In this document: positions 57,703-64,000 of the stretch, one piece after another | Numbering within the stretch: the stretch's first letter is position 1 | Layout of the letters: every line of letters begins with the position of its first letter | DNA from: Mycobacterium sp. MYCO198283 | GTDB taxonomy: Bacteria > Actinomycetota > Actinomycetes > Mycobacteriales > Mycobacteriaceae | Assembly (NCBI RefSeq): GCF_021213805.1 | Contig: NZ_JAJQJI010000001.1 | Location: 124,001-188,000, forward strand | DNA length: 64,000 nt | Direction: 5' to 3' | Program-made: the position numbers and the translations under genes | The notes under the pieces: model-generated | Database searches by the model: none | What the model saw: the letters and a program-made list of their open reading frames with translations, nothing else | What the model was told of the DNA's origin: nothing

Positions 57703-58533
57703 TCAGCAGAGCCGGTCGATCAAGAACTGCGTCATCCGCTTGCGGGCTTCGTAGGCGGGGTGGCCGTCGCGTTCACGCACCTGGTCGGTGAGCACCGAGT
57801 GCGCCATCCGCCCCAACCCGTCGGGATTGCCTTTCGCCGAGTTGATCTCGATGCACTCGAACGCATCACCCAGCCGCTCCTTGAGCGTGGCGAAGCGCTC
57901 GCCCGGCGACATGGCGTCCTCGCTGAACCGCAGGCCCAGCGCACACAGCCCGTCGGTTTCGGTGCGCCGCTTGACGATTCGCAGCTCGCGCTCCGACAGC
58001 CCGGGGTCGCGGCGCTGCGTGGGCGTCAGCGGCAACGGCAACGACGGCTGGCTCAGCACCGGTGCGAGCACACTGTCGTCGACCGCCGCGGCGAGCGCGA
58101 AGCCGCCGGAGAAGCACTGGCCGATGACGCCGACACCCTTGCCGGGGGTTCTCGCGTTCAGGTCGCGGGCCAGTGCCCGCAGATAGTGGGCGACGGGCCG
58201 TTCGGCGTTGGTCGCGAACGCCGCGAACTCGCGGGACACGCAGCCGCGCACCAGCACCGCGAGTGCGGCCGGAGTCATCGCCGCCGCGCCGGGCGTGCCG
58301 TAGAGCGACGGGGCGGCGACCGTGAAGCCGTGGTCGACGAGGTGGTTCCCCAGCGCCAGCACGCCGGGGTGCAGGCCGGGCATCTCGGGGATGAGCACGA
58401 CACCGGGACCCGAGCCCTTGGAGTAGACGTCGTGGGTGATGCCGTGCGCGGTGAACGCCGCCGGTGTCCAGCCGGTGAGGTCGGCTTGCGGAGCCGACGC
58501 GGCGGCGCCATCGGACGTGGGGCCTGCGGTCAC
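57703..58533 (-). CDS. Dienelactone hydrolase family protein
   Basis: 276 aa alpha/beta hydrolase. The nucleophile is Cys in VIGQCFSGGFAL, as in dienelactone hydrolases, and His in RERDGHPAYEARK-like (DGHPAYEA). It likely hydrolyses a lactone or a xenobiotic/lipid ester. AGGAG precedes the GTG at 58533. The gene is convergent with the SDR at its 3' side. Confidence 0.88.
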   Translation of the reverse strand: MTAGPTSDGAAASAPQADLTGWTPAAFTAHGITHDVYSKGSGPGVVLIPEMPGLHPGVLALGNHLVDHGFTVAAPSLYGTPGAAAMTPAALAVLVRGCVSREFAAFATNAERPVAHYLRALARDLNARTPGKGVGVIGQCFSGGFALAAAVDDSVLAPVLSQPSLPLPLTPTQRRDPGLSERELRIVKRRTETDGLCALGLRFSEDAMSPGERFATLKERLGDAFECIEINSAKGNPDGLGRMAHSVLTDQVRERDGHPAYEARKRMTQFLIDRLC

Positions 58534-58547
58534 GTCGTCTCCTGTGC

Positions 58548-59192
58548 TCAGGGCCGGGGTTTCAGCGGCGGCTGGTCCTGCACCGCGGCGGCCAGCGTGC
58601 GGAAGTCGTCCTCGCCGGCGGCGCCGGTGATCAGCAGCCGCGCGGCGCCCGGCGCCGGGATCGCGGTGGTCCACGCCGGTTCGACGTCCTCGCCGCCCTC
58701 GTAGACCACCCACGACCGGTCGCCGACCTTCCGGGTGCCGGTGGGCGTGCGCTCGTCGGGCAGCGACGCCAGCAGCGCGTCCTCGTCGGCGTCGGTCTGG
58801 GTGAGGCTGACGAACAGGCCCGACGGCGCGAGGTAGCCGACGGTCGAGCTCACCGCGCGCACCTGGCGGCCGGTCGCGGGATCGGTGCGGCCGGCCTCGA
58901 TGCCGTCGCGTCGACCCGAGTTCGCCCGCCAGTCGTCGGGCAGCCGCGGCATCCGCACCGGCACCGCGAGCGCGTCGGCGTCGGACTGCAGCGCCGCCGC
59001 GACGTCGAACGGCGGCGGCTCGGATCGCCCGGGCCCGGTGGGCGCGAACGAGCACCGGCCGAGGATCCCGGCCAACGCGACGCACACCACCACCAGCGGC
59101 ACGAGCGACCAGAACATGTCGCGGCCGTCCTGGAAGAGCCGGTTCTTGGCCGGCTTCGGTTGCGGCTGCGGCTCGACGGGCACGTCTATCAC
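58548..59192 (-). CDS. DUF4245 single-pass membrane protein
   Basis: 214 aa: a short Pro/Lys-rich N-terminus, one helix ([19 protein letters not shown], about residues 27-46), and an extracytoplasmic domain of ~165 residues. It matches the DUF4245 family and the place of Rv1100. Start GTG 59192, with GGGGAG upstream; GTG 59183 is an alternative. Divergent from glpX by 46 bp. Function unknown. Confidence 0.85.
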   Translation of the reverse strand: MIDVPVEPQPQPKPAKNRLFQDGRDMFWSLVPLVVVCVALAGILGRCSFAPTGPGRSEPPPFDVAAALQSDADALAVPVRMPRLPDDWRANSGRRDGIEAGRTDPATGRQVRAVSSTVGYLAPSGLFVSLTQTDADEDALLASLPDERTPTGTRKVGDRSWVVYEGGEDVEPAWTTAIPAPGAARLLITGAAGEDDFRTLAAAVQDQPPLKPRP

Positions 59193-59225
59193 TATCCCAG
59201 CTCCCCGAGGGGTGCCGGTCTCTGG

Positions 59226-59231
59226 GACAAT
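59226..59231 (+). promoter_or_regulatory. -10 hexamer of glpX
   Basis: GACAAT, 7 nt before the ATG at 59239; leaderless layout. Confidence 0.4.
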
Positions 59232-59238
59232 CCCGAGC

Positions 59239-60300
59239 ATGCCTGAATCGTCTGCTCCTGGCGCAAGCGGCTCATCGGCCCGTCGCCGGGAAGCTCCGGA
59301 CCGCAACCTCGCCCTCGAACTCGTCCGCGTCACCGAGGCCGGCGCCATGGCCGCCGGCCGCTGGGTGGGGCGCGGCGACAAGGAAGGCGGCGACGGCGCC
59401 GCGGTCGACGCGATGCGCGAGCTCGTGAACTCGGTGTCCATGCGCGGCGTCGTGGTGATCGGCGAGGGCGAGAAGGACAACGCGCCGATGCTCTACAACG
59501 GCGAGGAGGTCGGCAACGGCGACGGCCCGGAGTGCGACTTCGCCGTCGACCCGATCGACGGCACCACGCTGATGAGCAAGGGCATGCCCAACGCCATCTC
59601 GGTGCTGGCGGTGGCCGAGCGCGGCGCGATGTTCGACCCGTCGGCGGTGTTCTACATGAACAAGATCGCCGTCGGCCCGGACGCCGTCGACGCCATCGAC
59701 ATCACCGCCCCGATCGGCGACAACATCCGCTCGGTCGCCAAGGTCAAGGGCCTGTCGGTGCGCGACGTGACGGTCTGCATCCTCGACCGGCCCCGCCACG
59801 AACAGCTGATCGCCGACGCCCGCGAGGCCGGCGCCCGCATCCGGCTGATCTCCGACGGCGACGTCGCCGGCGCCATCTCCGCGTGTCGCCCCAACTCGGG
59901 CACCGACATGCTGGCCGGTATCGGCGGCACGCCGGAGGGCATCATCACCGCGGCCGCGATCCGCTGCATGGGCGGCGCCATCCACGCGCAGCTGGCGCCC
60001 AAGGACGACGAGGAGCGGCAGAAGGCCATCGACGCCGGCCACGACGTCGACCGCGTACTCACCACCGAGGACCTGGTGTCGGGCGAGAACGTGTTCTTCT
60101 GCGCCACCGGCGTCACCGACGGCGACCTGCTGCAGGGCGTGCGCTACGTCGGCGGCGGCTGCACCACGCAGTCGATCGTCATGCGCTCCAAGTCCGGCAC
60201 CGTCCGCATGATCGAGGCCTACCACCGGCTCTCGAAGCTCAACGAGTACTCCGCTGTCGACTTCATCGGCGACAGCAACGCCGCCTACCCGCTGCCCTAA
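59239..60300 (+). CDS. glpX: Class II fructose-1,6-bisphosphatase
   Basis: 353 aa, equivalent to Rv1099c, the main gluconeogenic FBPase of mycobacteria. Metal- and phosphate-binding [22 protein letters not shown], and DGDVAGAI are present. The ATG at 59239 gives the family's short N-terminus. It is followed after 13 bp by fum; both serve growth on fatty acids. Confidence 0.95.
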   Translation: MPESSAPGASGSSARRREAPDRNLALELVRVTEAGAMAAGRWVGRGDKEGGDGAAVDAMRELVNSVSMRGVVVIGEGEKDNAPMLYNGEEVGNGDGPECDFAVDPIDGTTLMSKGMPNAISVLAVAERGAMFDPSAVFYMNKIAVGPDAVDAIDITAPIGDNIRSVAKVKGLSVRDVTVCILDRPRHEQLIADAREAGARIRLISDGDVAGAISACRPNSGTDMLAGIGGTPEGIITAAAIRCMGGAIHAQLAPKDDEERQKAIDAGHDVDRVLTTEDLVSGENVFFCATGVTDGDLLQGVRYVGGGCTTQSIVMRSKSGTVRMIEAYHRLSKLNEYSAVDFIGDSNAAYPLP

Positions 60301-60313
60301 CCCGAGGACACAC

Positions 60314-61735
60314 ATGCCCGACAACGCTGTCGACGATCAGGCCGAATACCGCATCGAGCACGACACCATGGGCGAGGTCCGGGTGCCCAAGGACGCGCTG
60401 TGGCGCGCGCAGACGCAGCGGGCCGTCGAGAACTTCCCGATCTCGTTCCGCCCGCTGGAGCGCACGCAGATCCGCGCGCTGGGCCTGCTGAAGGGTGCCT
60501 GCGCGCAGGTCAACAAGGACCTCGGGCTGCTCGACGCCGAGAAGGCCGACGCGATCATCGCCGCGGCCGCCGAGATCGCCGACGGCCGCCACGACGACCA
60601 GTTCCCCATCGACGTGTTCCAAACCGGCTCGGGCACCAGCTCCAACATGAACGCCAACGAGGTCATCGCCTCGATCGCCGCACAGCACGGCGTCACCGTG
60701 CACCCGAACGACGACGTCAACCGCTCGCAGTCGTCCAACGACACCTTCCCGACCGCCACGCACATCGCCGCCACCGAAGCGGCCGTACGACAGCTGATCC
60801 CGGCGCTGGAGGTGCTGCACGCCTCGCTCGACGCCAAGGCGCGGCAGTGGCGGACCGTCGTGAAGTCCGGTCGCACCCACCTGATGGACGCCGTGCCCGT
60901 GACGCTCGGGCAGGAGTTCAGCGGCTACGCCCGCCAGATCGAGGCCGGCATCGAACGAGTGCGCGGGTGCCTTCCCAGGCTCGGTGAGCTGGCCATCGGC
61001 GGCACCGCCGTCGGCACCGGCCTCAACGCGCCCGACGGCTACGGCGAGAAGGTCGTCGCGGTGCTCGTCGACCAGACCGGCCTCGCCGAATTGCGCACGG
61101 CCAGGAACTCCTTCGAAGCCCAAGCCGCCCGTGACGGGCTCGTCGAGGCGTCGGGCGCGCTGAAGACCATCGCGGTGTCGCTGACCAAGATCGCCAACGA
61201 CATCCGCTGGATGGGGTCGGGCCCGCTGACGGGGCTGGGCGAGCTGCAGCTTCCGGACCTGCAGCCCGGCAGCTCGATCATGCCGGGCAAGGTCAACCCG
61301 GTCATCCCCGAAGCGGTGACGCAGGTGGCCGCGCAGGTCATCGGCAACGACGCCGCCGTCACCGTCGGCGGCCTGTCGGGGGCGTTCGAGCTGAACGTCT
61401 ACATCCCGATGATGGCGCGCAACGTGCTTGAGTCGTTCACGTTGCTGGCCAACGTGTCCCGGCTGTTCGCGCAGCGGTGCATCGACGGCCTGGTGGCCAA
61501 CGAGGATCGCCTGCGCACCCTCGCCGAGTCGTCGCCGTCGATCGTGACGCCGCTCAACTCCGCGATCGGCTACGAGGAGGCCGCCAAGGTAGCCAAGCAG
61601 GCGCTCAAGGACGGCACGACCATCCGGCAGGCCGTGATCGACCGCGGGCTGATCGGCGACAAGCTCTCCGAGGAGGAGCTCGACCGCCGGCTCGACGTGC
61701 TGGCCATGGCGCAGGTCACCGACGACGAGCGCTAG
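60314..61735 (+). CDS. fum: Class II fumarate hydratase
   Basis: 473-aa class II fumarase, equivalent to Rv1098c. Substrate-binding [23 protein letters not shown], and the signature [15 protein letters not shown] with the catalytic Ser are present. It converts fumarate to malate in the TCA cycle. Stop is 2 bp from the convergent cutinase stop. Confidence 0.95.
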   Translation: MPDNAVDDQAEYRIEHDTMGEVRVPKDALWRAQTQRAVENFPISFRPLERTQIRALGLLKGACAQVNKDLGLLDAEKADAIIAAAAEIADGRHDDQFPIDVFQTGSGTSSNMNANEVIASIAAQHGVTVHPNDDVNRSQSSNDTFPTATHIAATEAAVRQLIPALEVLHASLDAKARQWRTVVKSGRTHLMDAVPVTLGQEFSGYARQIEAGIERVRGCLPRLGELAIGGTAVGTGLNAPDGYGEKVVAVLVDQTGLAELRTARNSFEAQAARDGLVEASGALKTIAVSLTKIANDIRWMGSGPLTGLGELQLPDLQPGSSIMPGKVNPVIPEAVTQVAAQVIGNDAAVTVGGLSGAFELNVYIPMMARNVLESFTLLANVSRLFAQRCIDGLVANEDRLRTLAESSPSIVTPLNSAIGYEEAAKVAKQALKDGTTIRQAVIDRGLIGDKLSEEELDRRLDVLAMAQVTDDER

Positions 61736-61737
61736 GC

Positions 61738-62442
61738 CTACTGCGGAGCCGGCCGCGGCGCCACCGCCGTCGGCGGCTTGAGCCGCGACACCGCGTACGT
61801 CGCCGCCTCGTCCACCATGCCGTTGGCGGCGTAGGCGGCGTGCGCGCCCAGATCGCCGCCGTCGGAGCAGATCGGGTCACCGGCCGCGCACAGGTCGATG
61901 GTCTTGGCGGTGAAGGCGGGCCCGATGACCACCGCGGGCTGCCGGATCTGGGTCATGAAGCGCTGGTTGGGCTTGCCGAGCAGCGCGACGGCGGCGACGT
62001 GGTCGGTGACCGCGGCCTCCAGCGGTTGCGGCGCGTCGCCGCTCACCCCGTCGGGTACGACGTCGGCGGTCACGAACCCCATGATCGCGGCGCCCTGCGA
62101 GTACCCGCCGAGCACCAGCTGGGTGGCCGGGCACGACGCCACCGTGTCGAGCACCTGCGCGCGGGCGTTGCGCACGCCGTCGACGCCGGTGGCGAAGTCC
62201 AGGCTCGCGGGATAGTCCACCGCGGTCACCTCGACCGTGCGCGGCGCGGCCTGCGCGGCCACCGCGTCGGCGAACTGCTGCCCGAACCCGCCCAGCCCGA
62301 CGGCCTCGGTGGTGCCGCGGGCGAAGAGCACCTTGACGTCGGCGCAGGGCGCCGCGGCGGCGGGCGAAGCGGGCACGGCGCCCAGCGCGCCCAGGGCCGT
62401 CACGCAGCCGGCGAACACCGAGAACATGCGGGATGAGGTCAC
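61738..62442 (-). CDS. Cutinase-family secreted esterase (CULP-like)
   Basis: 234 aa. A signal peptide ending near PAAAA-PC is followed by a cutinase domain: the Ser in GGYSQGAAIM, Asp in AGDPICSDGG, and His in GAHAAYA form the triad, and the four Cys expected for two disulphides are in place (PCADV, ASCPATQ, LCAAGDPIC). It hydrolyses lipid esters outside the cell. GTG 62442 fits CAGCAT at 6 nt; the ATG at 62463 would add seven residues. Confidence 0.9.
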   Translation of the reverse strand: MTSSRMFSVFAGCVTALGALGAVPASPAAAAPCADVKVLFARGTTEAVGLGGFGQQFADAVAAQAAPRTVEVTAVDYPASLDFATGVDGVRNARAQVLDTVASCPATQLVLGGYSQGAAIMGFVTADVVPDGVSGDAPQPLEAAVTDHVAAVALLGKPNQRFMTQIRQPAVVIGPAFTAKTIDLCAAGDPICSDGGDLGAHAAYAANGMVDEAATYAVSRLKPPTAVAPRPAPQ

Positions 62443-62517
62443 GCTTCGATGCTGGCACAGCACCGGCCCCGCGGCCTGCCGGGCGCGTGTGACGTCAGAC
62501 TCGGATCACGCCGGCCC

Positions 62518-63588
62518 TCACGGGATGTAGCGCGGCGCGGGCGCGTCGGGCAGTTCCGCCGGCGCGGCCTGGGCCGGTCCCTTGCTCATCACCGGGTCGG
62601 CGGCCGGCGCGGGTTTGCGGAAACCGAGCCCCAGGTCGGCGATCGCGTCGGCGGTCGACCAGCGGGGCGCCCAGCCGAGCACGGTGCGCGCCCGGGTGGT
62701 GTCCAACAGCGGCACGGTGAACGCCAGGTCCACCCAGCCGGGCTCGACGGGCTGCAGCCGCAGGCGCCAGCCCACGTTCACCACCGACCGGGTGAGCCGG
62801 GCGGGCACGTGCACGGGTGTGGCCTTCATGGCCGCGGCGATGTCGTCGCGGCGCAGCGGCGGTTCGGCGCTGAGGTTGAATGCGCCGCGGGTGCCGCGTG
62901 CCAGGGCGGCCACGCAGGCCGCGGCGACGTCGTCGGCGTGCACCACCGGCACCGTCAGCCGCCGGTCGACCGGCAGCACCGGAGAGAACCGCAGCCACCG
63001 CGGCGACAGGTACGCCGGGAAGGCGTAGCGCCGCAGCCCGGTCGCGGCCGCGCGCTGCACGACGAGGCCCGGCCGCATCCGGGTGACGATCATGTCGTCG
63101 GGGTGGCGGCGCTCGTAGACGTCGAGCATCTCCTCCACGGCGGCCTTCGACCGGCTGTAGGTGGACGTGGCAAGCCCCTCGATGGGCCAGCTCTCGTCGA
63201 CGCGACGGCCGTACGCGCCCGGCGCGTACGCGCCCGCCGACGACATGTACAGCAGGTGCCCCACCCCGGCCGTGTCGGCGGCGCGCAGCACCGCCGTGCT
63301 GCCGCCGACGCTGGCCGCCGCCAGGTAGCCGCCGGCATGCGTCGGCTGGAATCCCCACGCCAGGTGCACCACGCAGTCGACGCCGTCGAACACCCGGACC
63401 AGCCGGCGCTCCGCGTCGGGCTCGGCGAGGTCCAGGCGGTGCCAGCGCACGGGCGCGAACACCCCGGTGCGGGGCGGCTCGCGGCGCGCGACGCCGTCGA
63501 TGACGTACTCGTCGGGGGCCGCGTGCAGCGCCCGCAGCAGGGCGGTGCCGACGTTGCCGCTGGCGCCGGTGATGACGATCCGTCGCAC
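62518..63588 (-). CDS. NAD-dependent epimerase/dehydratase family protein
   Basis: 356 aa. VITGASGNVGTALLRAL is the NAD site and the catalytic pair is in YSRSKAAVEE. Resembles mycobacterial UDP-glucose 4-epimerase-like proteins that act on lipid or sugar substrates. C-terminal Pro/Ala tail. Start GTG 63588. Reads in the same direction as the cutinase, from the opposite side of a 75-bp gap. Confidence 0.87.
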   Translation of the reverse strand: MRRIVITGASGNVGTALLRALHAAPDEYVIDGVARREPPRTGVFAPVRWHRLDLAEPDAERRLVRVFDGVDCVVHLAWGFQPTHAGGYLAAASVGGSTAVLRAADTAGVGHLLYMSSAGAYAPGAYGRRVDESWPIEGLATSTYSRSKAAVEEMLDVYERRHPDDMIVTRMRPGLVVQRAAATGLRRYAFPAYLSPRWLRFSPVLPVDRRLTVPVVHADDVAAACVAALARGTRGAFNLSAEPPLRRDDIAAAMKATPVHVPARLTRSVVNVGWRLRLQPVEPGWVDLAFTVPLLDTTRARTVLGWAPRWSTADAIADLGLGFRKPAPAADPVMSKGPAQAAPAELPDAPAPRYIP

Positions 63589-63622
63589 GTGCGCCGCGTA
63601 GCCCGTCCGGGGCGCCGCGAAA

Positions 63623-64000
63623 CTACGCGCCGGCGGGAAGCTGTCCGACGACCGCGGTCGCCGGCGGGTTCGGCGCGGGCGCGGCGGGGGCGATGTCGGT
63701 GAGCACGTTGGCGGGCGGGCCGTTCTCGCGGCTGCCGTAGGTGGTGCCCGGCTGCCGCGGCCCGAGCAGGTGGCTGACGGTCACCAGGTGGTAGCCGTTG
63801 GCCTTGAGCACCGGCAGGAAGTCGGTCACCAGGTCGACCGTCGACGAGTAGGTGTCGTGGAACAGCACGACCGAGCCCGGCTTGAGCTGGCTCATCAGCA
63901 CCGCGCGGGTGGCGGCGGTGTTGGTGTCGTTGATCCAGTCGAACGGGATGACGTCCCAGTTGATGTCGGCGAGCCCCTGCCGGCCGGCTTCGGCGAGCAC
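63623..64000 (-). CDS. Polysaccharide deacetylase, C-terminal part (cut by window edge)
   Basis: 125 residues of a longer protein running off the right edge. NWDVIPFDWINDTN, LKPGSVVLFHDTYSSTVDLV and LPVLKANGYHLVTVSHLL are the C-terminal half of a NodB-fold deacetylase, with the FHDT His ligand region. The position matches Rv1096, a peptidoglycan N-deacetylase. The remaining 5' part lies beyond 64000. The tail is Pro/Ala-rich. Confidence 0.88.
   Translation of the reverse strand: MLAEAGRQGLADINWDVIPFDWINDTNTAATRAVLMSQLKPGSVVLFHDTYSSTVDLVTDFLPVLKANGYHLVTVSHLLGPRQPGTTYGSRENGPPANVLTDIAPAAPAPNPPATAVVGQLPAGA

Overview
The window is a piece of a high-GC actinobacterial chromosome, almost certainly a rapidly growing mycobacterium (Mycolicibacterium-like). 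The evidence is the gene content: coenzyme F420 synthesis (fbiC), mycothiol synthesis (mshB), PIM/LAM assembly (pimE, lpqW), an MmpL transporter, methylacyl-CoA racemase, a WS/DGAT acyltransferase and a Rv1109c-type lipid-droplet protein. Gene order agrees, as far as I recall it, with M. tuberculosis Rv1178 (left edge) down to Rv1096 (right edge), read in reverse. Tuberculosis-lineage material expected in this interval is missing: narGHJI, the PE/PPE genes, metE, the prp genes and the toxin-antitoxin/gnd2 stretch. I see no phage, insertion sequence, CRISPR array, rRNA or tRNA.

Layout. 1-2 kb: the 5' part of a DUF222 (13E12-type) gene, an MFS transporter and a TM2 protein. 2-9.6 kb: dapC-fdxC, fbiC, a divergent GAF-GGDEF-EAL c-di-GMP enzyme, a small membrane protein, an unlisted 35-aa gene and mshB. 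9.6-16.6 kb: lpqW, typA, a Cys-rich 55-aa protein, mutT2, a pterin dehydratase, pimE and a secreted Ala/Pro-rich protein. 16.6-25.8 kb: alcohol dehydrogenase, HhH-GPD protein, DUF485 plus acetate-type symporter, MFS, repeat-bearing lipoprotein, acyltransferase-3, Rv1155-type flavin/F420 protein, methyltransferase, GntR regulator and sirtuin.

26-46 kb is a lipid and acyl-CoA section: MmpL, DoxX, nitronate monooxygenase, SDR, mcr, four crotonase/thiolase-type genes, a CPBP protease, NAD(P)-binding proteins, a FAS1 protein, a TetR regulator, a large DUF3556 membrane protein, WS/DGAT, ephC and bpoB. 46-64 kb: SDR, CPA1 antiporter, a PNPOx-like protein, ychF, DUF6542, ispH, lipid-droplet protein, xseA-xseB, 3beta-hydroxysteroid dehydrogenase, epimerase, SDR, dienelactone hydrolase, DUF4245, glpX, fum, cutinase, epimerase and the C-terminus of a polysaccharide deacetylase.

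The most informative non-coding signals are these: two exact matches to the KstR half-site pattern TnnAACnnGTTnnA, one upstream of 3beta-HSD and one upstream of the DUF3556 gene; several palindromes placed like TetR operators; and a very common leaderless layout (TAnnnT, 6-8 nt, then RTG). Three small genes stand out from raw reading: 35 aa at 8582-8689, 55 aa ending at 13591, and 43 aa at 29139-29270. Two genes (dapC and the membrane gene ending at 8170) have no convincing ATG, GTG or TTG start. Long reading frames opposite the real genes are by-products of GC-rich third positions and are not annotated.
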